Numbered from the stretch's first letter, positions 53,880-63,415 are shown. The stretch: 64,000 nt of DNA from Brevundimonas sp. (GCA_003248965.1 QFQU01000002.1:124001-188000), one strand, 5' to 3'. The notes: generated by a model from the letters alone, not told the origin. Made by a program: numbers and translations.

Positions 53880-54479
53880 GTGCGCGCAAAGACCGCCCAG
53901 GACCGCCAGCTGCTGGAGCTGATCGACCCCATCGCCGAAAGCCTCGGCCTGGAGGTCGTGCGCGTGCGCCTGATGTCGGGCTCCAAGCGCCAGCGCCTGC
54001 AGATCATGGCCGAGCGCCCGTCCGATCACGACATCTCGGTCGAACAATGCGCCAAGCTGAGCCGTGCGGTGTCCGAGGTGTTCGACGCCGCCGACCCTGT
54101 CGCCGGCGAATATCTGCTGGAGGTCTCGTCGCCCGGCATCGACCGGCCCCTGACCCGTCCCATCGACTTCGACCTGTTCGAGGGCGAGGAGGCGCGTCTG
54201 GAGACCGACCGGATGATCGAGGGCCGCAAGCGGTTCAAGGGCGTGCTGGCCGGCTATGAGGACGGCAATGTCCTGATCGACCTGGACGGCGAGGACGACA
54301 CCGCCCTGATCCCCTTCGACTGGCTGGCCGACGCCAAGCTGGTTCTGACCGACGCCCTGATGAAACGGGGCGCCGCCATTCGCGCCGCGCGCGGCGAACC
54401 CGAAGACGACGGCCTGCCCGAGGGTGCGCCGGACGAAGCGACAACCGACACCAAGACCCCTTCTGAGGACAACGCCTGA
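53880..54479 (+). CDS. rimP: Ribosome maturation factor RimP
   Basis: A 199-residue 30S maturation factor. The core ELIDPIAESLGLEVVRVRLM, DHDISVEQCAKLSRAVSEVFD and YLLEVSSPGIDRPLTRPIDFD are diagnostic. GTG at 53880 is taken as the start because an upstream TTG (53865) lies inside the terminator T-tract. The C-terminus is longer and acidic (EDDGLPEGAPDEATTDTKT) compared with E. coli. The stop overlaps the nusA start (TGATG), so translation is coupled. Confidence 0.93.
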   Translation: MRAKTAQDRQLLELIDPIAESLGLEVVRVRLMSGSKRQRLQIMAERPSDHDISVEQCAKLSRAVSEVFDAADPVAGEYLLEVSSPGIDRPLTRPIDFDLFEGEEARLETDRMIEGRKRFKGVLAGYEDGNVLIDLDGEDDTALIPFDWLADAKLVLTDALMKRGAAIRAARGEPEDDGLPEGAPDEATTDTKTPSEDNA

Positions 54480-56212
54480 TGGCCGTCACCGGTATTTCCG
54501 CCAACCGCCTCGAACTGCTGCAGATCGCCGACGCGGTCGCCCGCGAGAAGAACATCGACCGCGAGATCGTGATCGAGGCCATCGAGGAGGCGATCCAGAA
54601 GGGCGCCAAGTCGCGTTACGGCGCCCACCACGACATCCGCGCCAAGATCGACCACAAGACCGGCGAACTGGCCCTGACCCGTCACGTCACCATCGTCGAG
54701 GACGACTGGATGCCGGAAGACGAGCTGGAAGAGTTCAACGACAGCGCCATGGTGCGCCTGAAGGACGCCCTGAAGCGCGACCCCGAGGCCGTGGTCGGCA
54801 AGGAATACGTCGAGAACCTGCCGCCGTTCGAATTCGGCCGCGTCCAGACCCAGATGGCCCGTCAGGTCGTGACCGGAAAGGTCCGCGAGGCCGAGCGCGC
54901 CAACCAGTACGAAGAGTTCAAGGATCGCGTCGGCGAGATCGTCAACGGCACGGTCAAGCGCGTCGAATACGGCAACACCATCGTCGACCTGGGCCGGGGC
55001 GAGGGCGTCATGCGCCGCGACCAGTCCATCCCGCGCGAAGTGTTCAACATCGGCGACCGCATCCGCACCTACATCTACGACGTCCGGCCCGAGGCCAAGG
55101 GCCCGCAGGTCATGCTGTCGCGCGCCCATCCGGGCTTCATGGCCAAGCTGTTCGCCCAGGAAGTGCCCGAAGTCTATGACGGCGTGATCGAGATTCGCGC
55201 CGCCGCCCGCGACGCCGGCTCGCGCGCCAAGATGGCCGTCCTGTCCAACGACAGCTCCATCGACCCGGTCGGCGCCTGCGTCGGCATGCGCGGCTCGCGC
55301 GTTCAGGCGGTCGTCGCCGAACTGCAGGGCGAGAAGATCGACATCATCCAGTGGAACCCGGACGAGCCGACCTTCATCGTCAACGCCCTGGCGCCGGCCG
55401 AAGTCTCCAAGGTGGTGCTGGACGAGGAAGCCGGCCGCGTCGAAGTGGTCGTGCCGGACGAACAGCTGTCGCTGGCCATCGGCCGTCGCGGCCAGAACGT
55501 GCGCCTGGCCAGCCAGCTGACCGGCTGGCAGATCGACATCATCACCGAGGCCCAGGACAGCGAACGCCGTCAGCGCGAGTTCACCGAACGCACCGCCCTG
55601 TTCCAGGAAGCCCTGGACGTGGACGAGGTCATCGCCCAGCTGCTGGTGACGGAAGGCTTCGCCACGGTGGAAGACCTGGCCTATGTCGACGCCTACGAAG
55701 TCTCCGAGATCGAGGGCTTCGACGAGGAGACGGCCGAAGAGCTGCAGACCCGCGCCCGCGAGTTCCTGGACAAACAGGCCGCCGAGCTGGACGCCAAGCG
55801 CGTCGAACTGGGCGTCGAGGACGCGGTTCTGGACGTGCCGGGCGTGACCCTGGCCATGGCCGTCGCCCTGGGCGAAGGCGGCGTGAAGACGGTCGAGGAT
55901 CTGGCCGACCTGGCCACCGACGAGATTCGCGGCGGTTATGAAGTGAAGAACGGCGAACGGGTGAAGGTCCCCGGCGTTCTGGAAAGCTTCAACCTGGCCC
56001 AGGAAGACGCCGAACTGCTGATCCTGCAGGCGCGCGTCGCCGCCGGCTGGATCGACGCCTCGGAACTGCCGCAGCCCGAGCCGGAATACGAGGAAGACTA
56101 CGCCGAGGGCGAATACGATCCGGACCAGGTGTTCGGCGACGCGCCCGCTGAAGATGCGGTCGACGACGACGCGGAGGCCTCCTCGGAGGACTCCGAACCG
56201 TCAAACGCGTGA
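54479..56212 (+). CDS. nusA: Transcription elongation/termination factor NusA
   Basis: A 577-residue NusA. RNA polymerase-binding N-terminal domain (~1-130), S1 domain (~135-200; GTVKRVEYGNTIVDLGRGEGV), two KH domains (~230-345; GACVGMRGSRVQAVVAELQG and LAIGRRGQNVRLASQLTGW), then two helix-hairpin-helix-type acidic repeats (~365-420, 440-500) and an acidic tail (EPEYEEDYAEGEYDPDQ). It modulates pausing, termination and antitermination. Second gene of the rimP-nusA-ylxR-infB operon. Confidence 0.97.
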   Translation: MAVTGISANRLELLQIADAVAREKNIDREIVIEAIEEAIQKGAKSRYGAHHDIRAKIDHKTGELALTRHVTIVEDDWMPEDELEEFNDSAMVRLKDALKRDPEAVVGKEYVENLPPFEFGRVQTQMARQVVTGKVREAERANQYEEFKDRVGEIVNGTVKRVEYGNTIVDLGRGEGVMRRDQSIPREVFNIGDRIRTYIYDVRPEAKGPQVMLSRAHPGFMAKLFAQEVPEVYDGVIEIRAAARDAGSRAKMAVLSNDSSIDPVGACVGMRGSRVQAVVAELQGEKIDIIQWNPDEPTFIVNALAPAEVSKVVLDEEAGRVEVVVPDEQLSLAIGRRGQNVRLASQLTGWQIDIITEAQDSERRQREFTERTALFQEALDVDEVIAQLLVTEGFATVEDLAYVDAYEVSEIEGFDEETAEELQTRAREFLDKQAAELDAKRVELGVEDAVLDVPGVTLAMAVALGEGGVKTVEDLADLATDEIRGGYEVKNGERVKVPGVLESFNLAQEDAELLILQARVAAGWIDASELPQPEPEYEEDYAEGEYDPDQVFGDAPAEDAVDDDAEASSEDSEPSNA

Positions 56213-56230
56213 TGGAGACCCTGGCCGTTC

Positions 56231-56890
56231 ATGAGCTTGCGCGACGCAACGATCGATAGGGAACGCCGCGATCTGGTCAGCCACCAGGTCATGGACGAAT
56301 CTCGTCTGATCCGTTTCGTCGCCGGGCCCGACGGCCAGGTGGTCCCCGACCTGGGGCGCAAGCTGCCTGGCCGCGGCCTGTGGGTCGAGGCCAGCCGCGC
56401 CTCGGTCGAGACGGCGGTCAAGAAGAACGGCTTCACCCGCGCCGCCAAGACGCGGCTGAACGCCCCGGCCGACCTGGCCGATCTGGTCGAGCGGCTGCTG
56501 GCGCGGCGCTGTCTGGACCAGCTGGGTCTTGCCCGGCGCGAAGGCGTGCTTATCTCTGGCTTCGAAAAATCCGCTGCGGCCCTGCGGTCCGGCAAGGCCG
56601 CCTGGGTGATCGAGGCCTCTGACGGAGCCTCTGACGGCCGTGGCAAAATCCTCGCATTGGCCCGCCATCAGACCGCCAAGGTCTGCGGCGCCTTTACGGC
56701 GGACGATTTGAGTTTGGCCCTTGGGCTGGAAAATGCGATACACGCCGTCCTGCTTGCGGGCGGACGCGCTGATCGCTGGACCTTGGAGGTCGAACGACTG
56801 GCTGGATTTCGGCCGCTTCGCCCCCCTCACTGGGACATTTCCGGTGAAGCGGACGGAACGGCGGGAACGCTCCCCACAGGAGCGAACTGA
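56231..56890 (+). CDS. YlxR-like (DUF448) RNA-binding protein
   Basis: A 219-residue protein. YlxR domain at ~9-85 (RLIRFVAGPDGQVVPDLGRK, PGRGLWVEASRASVETAV), then a helical linker and an L7Ae-like region (~95-160; ARREGVLISGFEKSAAALRSG and AWVIEASDGASDG) as in the fused DUF448-L7Ae form of alphaproteobacteria. Role presumed in RNA binding or translation regulation. Lies between nusA and infB, 18 bp after nusA. Confidence 0.88.
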   Translation: MSLRDATIDRERRDLVSHQVMDESRLIRFVAGPDGQVVPDLGRKLPGRGLWVEASRASVETAVKKNGFTRAAKTRLNAPADLADLVERLLARRCLDQLGLARREGVLISGFEKSAAALRSGKAAWVIEASDGASDGRGKILALARHQTAKVCGAFTADDLSLALGLENAIHAVLLAGGRADRWTLEVERLAGFRPLRPPHWDISGEADGTAGTLPTGAN

Positions 56891-56996
56891 GGATTTTGGC
56901 GGGCGCGGGCCTGTCTCCTGGCACGGAGACGGGCTCACGGCCGTTTATGGGTATCGAGACGACGGCGGGCTTTTCCGCCCCAAGTAAAGCGACCGG

Positions 56997-59900
56997 ATGA
57001 GCGACGAAAACGACAAGACCAACCAAGGCCAGGGTTCGAACACCGGCGGAACGCCGTCCCAGACGGGACCGCGCGCGCCGCTGAGCCTGAAGCCGCGCGC
57101 CGCGGGATCGGTTTCGACCGGCACCGTGAAGCAGAGCTTCAGCCACGGCCGTTCCAAGACGGTGGTGGTCGAGACCAAGCGCCGCGTCGGCGCCGGCGGG
57201 CCTCAGCGCCCGCAGGGCTTCGATGTCGCGCGTCCGCAGACCTCGGCGCCCCAGGCGCCGCGTCCGCAGGCGCCGCGTTCGGCCCAGCCCGCCGGCGGCG
57301 CCCTGTCGCCCGAGGAGCAGGAAGCCCGTCGCCGCGCCATCGCCCTGGCGACCCAGGCCAACGCCGAGCGTGAACGCGCCGCCGCCGCCGAAAAGGCCGC
57401 GCGCGAAGCCGCCGAGCGTGAACGCGCCGCCGCCACCGAACGGGCCGCCCAGGCCGCCCGCGACGAGGCCGCCGCCGCCAAGGCCGCAGCCGAAGCCGCC
57501 CGCGCCGAGGCCGCCAAACTGGCCGCCGCCGCGCCCGCCCCAGCCAAACCCGCGCCCAAGCCGGCCGCGCCCGTCGCTGCGGCCCCGGTCGCGCCGACCC
57601 CGGCTGCGGCCGCGCCGACGCCCGCTCCCGCGCGTCCGGCCGCCCCGACGCGTCCCGCCGTCAACTTCGGTCAACGCGCGCCCAAGCCCGGCAATCCGCA
57701 ACGCGCCCCGGCCGAACGTCCCGCCTTCGGCGGCCGCTCGGCCCGCGAGCAGGCGATGGGCGGCGGCGAGCGCGCCTATTCGGACCGTCCGCAATCGAGC
57801 GAGCGTCCGCAGGGCGACCGTCCGCAAGGCGCGCGTCCCGGCCAGCGTCCGCAGGGCGCCAAGCCGGCCGAACCCGTCCGCTATTCGGCCCTGAACCCGC
57901 GTCCGGCGCCGGGCGCAGCCCGCACCGGCCCGCGCACCGGTCCCGGCGGTCGTCCGACCCCGAACGCCCCCCCGGCCCAGGCCGAGGTCGCCCGTCCCAG
58001 CCGCGCGCCCGGCGCCGGCTTCGGCCGTCCGGTCGGCCGCGACGACGATCGCGACAAGCGTTTCTCCGACGCCGGCAAGGCGGTCAGCCGCACGCGCGGC
58101 GAGCCCAAGCGCCGCGAAGGCCGCATGACCATCCAGTCGGTGGTCGGCGACGGCGACGCCGCCGAGCGGATGCGCTCGCTGGCCTCGGTCCGCCGCGCCC
58201 GCGAACGCGAGAAGGAAAAGCGCAAGGGCGGATCGACCGACGCGCCCAACCGTCCGCGCGAAGTGGTCATCCCCGACGTCATCACCGTACAGGAACTGTC
58301 CAACCGGATGGCCGTGCGCGGCGTCGACATCATCAAATTCCTGATGCGTCAGGGCATGATGATGAAGATCAACGACGTGATCGATTCCGACACCGCCGAA
58401 CTGGTGGCCGAGGAGTTCGGCATGGCGGTCAAGCGCGTGTCCGAATCCGACGTCGAAACCGGCTTCATCGCCGAGGCCGACGACGAGGGCGCCACCGAGA
58501 CGCGCGCGCCGGTCGTGGCCATCATGGGCCACGTCGACCACGGCAAGACCTCTCTGCTGGACGCGCTGCGCACCACCGACGTGGCGGCGGGCGAAGCCGG
58601 CGGCATCACCCAGCATATCGGCGCCTATCAGGTGCGTCTGGAAGACGGCCAGAAGGTCACCTTCCTGGACACGCCGGGCCACGCCGCCTTCTCGGCCATG
58701 CGGGCGCGCGGCGCCAATGTGACCGACATCGTGGTTCTGGTCGTCGCCGCCGACGACGGCGTCATGCCCCAGACGATCGAAGCCATCCAGCACGCCAAGG
58801 CGGCGGACGCCCCCCTGATCGTGGCGGTCAACAAGATCGACAAGCCGGACGCCAATTCGCAGAAGGTCGTCAACGAACTGCTGCAGTACGAGGTCATCGC
58901 CGAAAGCCTGGGCGGCGACACCCAGATCATCGAGGTGTCGGCCAAGGAACGGATGAACCTGGACGGCCTTCTGGAAGCCATCCTGGTCCAGGCCGAGGTC
59001 ATGGACCTGCGCGCCAACCCCGATCGTTCGGCCGAAGGCGTGGTCATCGAGGCCAAGCTGGACAAGGGCCGCGGACCCGTAGGCACCGTCCTGGTCAAGC
59101 GCGGCACGCTGAAGCGCGGCGACATCGTCGTCGCCGGCGGTTCATGGGGCAAGGTTCGCGCCCTGCTGAACGAGCGCAACGAACAGCTGACCGAAGCCGG
59201 TCCGTCCGTCCCGGTCGAGATCCTGGGTCTGGACGAGGCGCCGTCGCCCGGCGACGTCTTCGCCGTGGTGGAAACCGAGGCCCGCGCCCGCGAGCTGACC
59301 GAATACCGTCAGCGGGTGAAGCGCGAGAAGGCCCAGGTGTCGGGCGGCTCGGTCTCGCTGGTCGACATGATGGCCAAGCTGGGCTCCAAGAAGATCAGCG
59401 AACTGCCGGTCGTCATCAAGTCCGACGTTCAGGGGTCGAGCGAAGCCATCGCGGCCTCGCTGGAGAAGATGGGCAACGACGAGGTCCGCGCCCGCATCGT
59501 CTATTCCGGCGCCGGCGGCATCACCGAGAGCGACGTCAACCTGGCCAAGTCGGCCGGCGCGCCGATCCTGGGCTTCAACGTCCGTGCGTCCAAACAGGCG
59601 CGCGACCTGGCCGAACGCGAAGGCGTGGAGATCCGCTACTATTCGATCATCTACGACCTTCTGGACGACATGAAGGGCGTGCTGTCGGGCATGCTGGCGC
59701 CGCTGCAGCGGGAAACCTTCCTGGGCAACGCCCAGGTGCTGCAGGTGTTCGACATCTCCAAGATCGGCAAGATCGCCGGTTGCCGCGTCACCGAAGGCGT
59801 CGTGCGCAAGGGCGCCCGTGTCCGCATCATCCGCGACGATGTGGTGGTGCTGGAGCTGGGCGTGCTCAACACGCTCAAACGCTTCAAGGACGAGGTCAAC

Positions 59901-60014
59901 GAGGTGCCCTCGGGCCAGGAGTGCGGCATGCAGTTCCAGGGCTTCCAGGATATCAAGGAAGGCGACTACATCGAGTGCTTCACGGTCGAAGAGATCAAGC
60001 GCACCCTGGACTAA
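56997..60014 (+). CDS. infB: Translation initiation factor IF-2
   Basis: A 1005-residue IF-2. A long N-terminal Ala/Arg/Glu coiled-coil and Pro-rich extension spans ~60-370. The IF2-N domain follows (~415-480; VITVQELSNRMAVRGVDIIK), then the GTPase with GHVDHGKT (~510-517), DTPGHAAF and NKIDKPD, the second beta-barrel, and the C-terminal fMet-tRNA-binding part ending GDYIECFTVEEIKRTLD. The extension is longer than in E. coli. Followed directly by a strong terminator; rbfA is not next. Confidence 0.97.
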   Translation: MSDENDKTNQGQGSNTGGTPSQTGPRAPLSLKPRAAGSVSTGTVKQSFSHGRSKTVVVETKRRVGAGGPQRPQGFDVARPQTSAPQAPRPQAPRSAQPAGGALSPEEQEARRRAIALATQANAERERAAAAEKAAREAAERERAAATERAAQAARDEAAAAKAAAEAARAEAAKLAAAAPAPAKPAPKPAAPVAAAPVAPTPAAAAPTPAPARPAAPTRPAVNFGQRAPKPGNPQRAPAERPAFGGRSAREQAMGGGERAYSDRPQSSERPQGDRPQGARPGQRPQGAKPAEPVRYSALNPRPAPGAARTGPRTGPGGRPTPNAPPAQAEVARPSRAPGAGFGRPVGRDDDRDKRFSDAGKAVSRTRGEPKRREGRMTIQSVVGDGDAAERMRSLASVRRAREREKEKRKGGSTDAPNRPREVVIPDVITVQELSNRMAVRGVDIIKFLMRQGMMMKINDVIDSDTAELVAEEFGMAVKRVSESDVETGFIAEADDEGATETRAPVVAIMGHVDHGKTSLLDALRTTDVAAGEAGGITQHIGAYQVRLEDGQKVTFLDTPGHAAFSAMRARGANVTDIVVLVVAADDGVMPQTIEAIQHAKAADAPLIVAVNKIDKPDANSQKVVNELLQYEVIAESLGGDTQIIEVSAKERMNLDGLLEAILVQAEVMDLRANPDRSAEGVVIEAKLDKGRGPVGTVLVKRGTLKRGDIVVAGGSWGKVRALLNERNEQLTEAGPSVPVEILGLDEAPSPGDVFAVVETEARARELTEYRQRVKREKAQVSGGSVSLVDMMAKLGSKKISELPVVIKSDVQGSSEAIAASLEKMGNDEVRARIVYSGAGGITESDVNLAKSAGAPILGFNVRASKQARDLAEREGVEIRYYSIIYDLLDDMKGVLSGMLAPLQRETFLGNAQVLQVFDISKIGKIAGCRVTEGVVRKGARVRIIRDDVVVLELGVLNTLKRFKDEVNEVPSGQECGMQFQGFQDIKEGDYIECFTVEEIKRTLD

Positions 60015-60043
60015 GGGTCTGCGCGAGGCGTGATGAAGGAGAC

Positions 60044-60073
60044 AGGCCCGGAACTCAAGTTCCGGGCCTTTTT
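60044..60073 (+). terminator. Intrinsic terminator after infB
   Basis: AGGCCCGGAACT (60044-60055) is exactly complementary to AGTTCCGGGCCT (60058-60069), with a T5 tract. The innermost pairs must open to form the loop. Strong. Confidence 0.92.
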
Positions 60074-60123
60074 CGTGGGCTAAGCAACGGTTGAACCCGT
60101 GTCCGCGCCGGTGGTCGTTCGCG

Positions 60124-60157
60124 CTTCGCCAATGGACGGGCGCGGTCGTTGGCGAAG
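60124..60157. promoter_or_regulatory. Inverted repeat upstream of the DUF2141 operon
   Basis: CTTCGCCAA (60124-60132) and TTGGCGAAG (60149-60157) are perfect 9-bp inverted arms with a 16-bp spacer, ~110 bp before the DUF2141 start. Possible binding site of a dimeric regulator. No regulator gene is adjacent, and the region between infB and DUF2141 is otherwise empty. Confidence 0.45.
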
Positions 60158-60265
60158 GCGAGGCGTCCGTTTCCGCAGAGGCGCTGGCGATCCGGCGGGG
60201 TCGGCGGCACGGTCGGGTCATCGAGGGCCGGTCGGCGGTCCTCATTCAGAACCGGACCCATCGCC

Positions 60266-60697
60266 ATGAAGACCCTGTCCTCCGTTTTCGCCCCTGTCGC
60301 CGCCCTGGCTGTCGCCGCCGCCTTCGCTTCGCCCGTCTTGGCCGCCGACCTGACCCTGTCCTTCCCCACCGCCGCGTCTCAGGGCAAGATCATGGTCGCG
60401 ATCTTCGACAGCGCCGCCGCCTATGGCGGTCAGGGCCAGCCGGCCAAGGTCGCCCTGCTGGATGCAGCGGCGGGCGAGACCCACGTCACCTTCGACGGCC
60501 TGCCCGACGGCGACTATGCAGTACGCGCCTTCCACGACCTTAACGGCGACGGCAAGATGAACACCAATCCCTTCGGCATGCCGACCGAACCCTATGCCTT
60601 CTCCAACAATGCGGTGGGCAATATGGGGCCAGCGTCCTGGGATCGCGCCAAGTTCGCCGCCGCCGGCGCCACCGCCCAGACCATCGACCTGAAGTAA
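60266..60697 (+). CDS. DUF2141-domain periplasmic protein
   Basis: A 143-residue secreted protein with signal peptide (FAPVAALAVAAAFASPVLA). The DUF2141 core: LTLSFPTAASQGKIMVAIFDS, FDGLPDGDYAVRAFHDLNGDGKMN, NPFGMPTEPYAFSNNA. DUF2141 proteins are small beta-sandwich periplasmic proteins of unknown role, often near carotenoid or retinal-metabolism genes. It lies 26 bp before a carotenoid oxygenase gene, so the two form an operon. Confidence 0.85.
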   Translation: MKTLSSVFAPVAALAVAAAFASPVLAADLTLSFPTAASQGKIMVAIFDSAAAYGGQGQPAKVALLDAAAGETHVTFDGLPDGDYAVRAFHDLNGDGKMNTNPFGMPTEPYAFSNNAVGNMGPASWDRAKFAAAGATAQTIDLK

Positions 60698-60723
60698 GTT
60701 TTGTGCGCCGTCGGAGCCCGACC

Positions 60724-62196
60724 ATGACCCCTTCCCGCCGTTCCTTCCTGATGGGCGCCGCCGCCCTGTCCGCCGCCGTGGCCACGCCCGAGATGGTGCG
60801 CGCCGCCGCCGCCCTGGACGCCGCCGCCAGCGCGGACTGGGCCCTGGCCACCCGCGACGTCGAGGGCGACACCCCGCGTCAGGCCATGCGCCTGATTCAT
60901 GGCCGGGCGCCCCGGGGGCTCGAAGGCGCCCTCTATCGCAACGGTCCGGCCAAGTTCCGGCGACCGGGCGGCTCGGCCACCCACTGGTTCGACGGCGACG
61001 GCATGATGCGCGCCTTCCGTATCCGGGACGGTCAGGCGACGCTGGAGGCCCGGTTCGCCGACACGCCCAAACGTCGCACCGAAACCGCACTGGACGCCGT
61101 GGTCACGCCCGGCTTCGGCACCAGAGGCGACGCGCGCGCCCGCATCGGGTCGAACGACGACGCCAACGCCGCCAACACCGCCGTCATGGCGGCCGGCGAC
61201 AAGATCTGGGCCCTGTGGGAGGCCGGTTCGCCCCTGGCGATGGAGGCGTCGGACCTGTCGACGAAAGGCTTCGTCACCCTGCGCGACGATCTGAAGGGGA
61301 TGCCGTTCCAGGCCCATCCGCGCTACGCCCCCGACGGTACGATCTGGAATGTCGGCACGGCGGGCGGCCAGGCCGTGATCTGGCGGCTGAACCCCGACCG
61401 CAGCCTGAACGACGCCCAGGTCGTGCCGCTGCCGCGCGCCAGCTACATGCACGACTTCACCGCCACAGACCGGCATCTGATCCTGTTGCTGCAGCCCTGG
61501 GTGTTCGAAGGCCACGCCATGCCGGTCGTCTCGGCCCTGCACTGGCGGCCCGAGATGGGCACGCAGGTCCTGGTGCTGGACAAGGCCGACCTGTCGCAAC
61601 GCCGGCTCTACGATCTGCCGGCCTTCTTCCACTTCCACCTGGGCGACGCCTGGGCCGAGCGGGACGGAACGATCCGTTTCGACGTGGCCGCCAGCAGCGA
61701 TCCGCGCTTTGCGGTGGACGGCGCCAAGGTGCTGGTCGACGGGCGCGGGGTCGTGCCGGGCGATCCAGCCAGACTGGCCCTTGTGACCCTGCATCCCGAC
61801 GGCCGCGCCGAGATGGTCTGCAGCGAGGTGGTCGGCGAATTCCCCAAGGCCGACCCGCGCCGCGCGGGCCTGAAGCGCCGCCTGACCGCACATACCTGGG
61901 GCGAGACGCGCGGTCGCCCCCTGCCGACCGGCCTGGCCGTGCACGACTGGGACAAGGGCCGGTCGAACGCCTTCGAATTCGGCGTCCATCAGGTGGTTGA
62001 AGAGGCCGTCTTCGTGCCCAAGCCCGGCGCTGTGGCCGAGGATCAGGCCTGGCTGGTCGGCCCCTCGGTCAATCTGAAGGATGGCCGCACCGAACTGCAC
62101 GTCTTCGACGTGGCGCGCATATCGGACGGGCCTGTGGCGACCTGGCAGGCCGAGGTGGCCCTGCCGGCGGGTTTCCACGGCGCCTGGGTCGGCTGA
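60724..62196 (+). CDS. Tat-exported carotenoid oxygenase family enzyme
   Basis: A 490-residue carotenoid cleavage oxygenase-like protein. A twin-arginine signal (PSRRSFLMGAAALSAAVA) precedes the seven-bladed propeller. Four iron-binding histidines are visible: His198 (FQAHPRY), His243 (YMHDFT), His303/305 (FFHFHLGD) and His485 in the terminal GFHGAWVG. Also the usual FDGDGMMRAFRI and YRNGP blocks. It would cleave carotenoids or stilbene-like compounds outside the cytoplasm. The ATG at 60724 is chosen because the Tat signal begins there. Confidence 0.9.
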   Translation: MTPSRRSFLMGAAALSAAVATPEMVRAAAALDAAASADWALATRDVEGDTPRQAMRLIHGRAPRGLEGALYRNGPAKFRRPGGSATHWFDGDGMMRAFRIRDGQATLEARFADTPKRRTETALDAVVTPGFGTRGDARARIGSNDDANAANTAVMAAGDKIWALWEAGSPLAMEASDLSTKGFVTLRDDLKGMPFQAHPRYAPDGTIWNVGTAGGQAVIWRLNPDRSLNDAQVVPLPRASYMHDFTATDRHLILLLQPWVFEGHAMPVVSALHWRPEMGTQVLVLDKADLSQRRLYDLPAFFHFHLGDAWAERDGTIRFDVAASSDPRFAVDGAKVLVDGRGVVPGDPARLALVTLHPDGRAEMVCSEVVGEFPKADPRRAGLKRRLTAHTWGETRGRPLPTGLAVHDWDKGRSNAFEFGVHQVVEEAVFVPKPGAVAEDQAWLVGPSVNLKDGRTELHVFDVARISDGPVATWQAEVALPAGFHGAWVG

Positions 62197-62272
62197 ACGG
62201 GCCTGAAAGCCCCCGGGCACGGCGTTTGCGGGCCTTCACGGTTCGACAAGGCTGACGTGCCAAGGTGACACC

Positions 62273-63415
62273 ATGACCCCCGTCCAGACCCCCGCCGATC
62301 TGAAGCCCATCACGGCCCTGCGTTTCGGCGCGGCCATCTGGGTCGCCGTCTACACCTTCTGGGAAAACCTGGCCGGCGCGGGCCAGTCCGGCCTGGTGTC
62401 CAAAGGGTATCTGGGCGTCGAACTGTTCTTCGTCCTGTCGGGCTTCATCCTCAGCCACGTCTATCTGCAGTCGGCGGGCGAGAAGCGTTTCTCGTATCGC
62501 AGCTTCCTGTGGGCGCGGGTGGCGCGGGTCTATCCCTTGCATGTCGCCACCCTAATCGGGGTGGGGCTCCTGGCGGCGGCGGCCCTGATCGCGGGGATGA
62601 GCGTGGACGCCAATGTCCTGTCCTGGGCCTCGTTGCCGGCCAATCTTATGATGGTCCACGCCTGGGGCCTGGCGCCCGTGGCGGGCTGGAACCATCCGTC
62701 GTGGTCGATCTCGGCGGAGTGGTTCGCCTATCTGTGCTTTCCCCTGTTCGCCTTCGTCTTCTGGCGTCTGCGCGAAAAGCCCGTCGCGGCCGTGATCGGC
62801 GCGGCGGCCTTTCTGGCGGTGCTTTATTTCGTATTCGAGCAGACGGCGGGCTTTCCCCTGACCGAGGCCACCATCCGCTGGGGCGCGCTCAGGATCGTGC
62901 CCTGCTTCGCCCTGGGGTGCGCCCTCTACCTCGTCTATCGCAAGGCCCCGCTGAAGGCGCCCTGGACCTGTTCGGCGATCAGTTTCGGCCTGATGGTGCT
63001 CAGCGCCGCCTTGGGTTTGTGGGACGGGATCACCGTGCTGCTGGCCGGCGCCCTGATCCTGTCGCTGGCCTCGCTGCCGAACCAGCGCGCCGGTTGGCTG
63101 GCTTCGCGCCCGGCGGTCTACCTGGGCGAGATCAGCTACTCCGTCTATATGGTCTGCGTGCCGTGGAAGCTGCTGGCCGTCGGCCTGGCCGCCAAGCTGA
63201 CGGACGCGCCCGACAAGCATCTTCAAATTTTCGTGTGGTTGGCCATCCTGGCCCTGCTGCCCGTCGTGGCGGCCGTGTCCTATCACCTGATCGAACACCC
63301 GGCGCGCAAGGCTTTGCGCACGCTCGGCGCCCATAAGCGCAAGGTTTCAGACACGAATATGAAGCACGGCGATATGCCGAAACAACTTGCTACAGGGCGT
63401 GAACCCGTGGCCTAA
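62273..63415 (+). CDS. Acyltransferase-3 family membrane protein
   Basis: A 380-residue integral membrane acyltransferase (PF01757). TALRFGAAIWVAVYTFWENL is the first helix, with YLGVELFFVLSGFILSHVYL typical of the family, followed by FLWARVARVYPLHV with the conserved Arg. About ten helices. The family O-acetylates polysaccharides, lipids or macrolides. The typical N-terminal catalytic His (RxxH) is not obvious here: the site reads TALRFGAAIW. Stop TAA (63413-63415) lies in the first arm of the hairpin leading to the CHAP gene. Confidence 0.85.
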   Translation: MTPVQTPADLKPITALRFGAAIWVAVYTFWENLAGAGQSGLVSKGYLGVELFFVLSGFILSHVYLQSAGEKRFSYRSFLWARVARVYPLHVATLIGVGLLAAAALIAGMSVDANVLSWASLPANLMMVHAWGLAPVAGWNHPSWSISAEWFAYLCFPLFAFVFWRLREKPVAAVIGAAAFLAVLYFVFEQTAGFPLTEATIRWGALRIVPCFALGCALYLVYRKAPLKAPWTCSAISFGLMVLSAALGLWDGITVLLAGALILSLASLPNQRAGWLASRPAVYLGEISYSVYMVCVPWKLLAVGLAAKLTDAPDKHLQIFVWLAILALLPVVAAVSYHLIEHPARKALRTLGAHKRKVSDTNMKHGDMPKQLATGREPVA

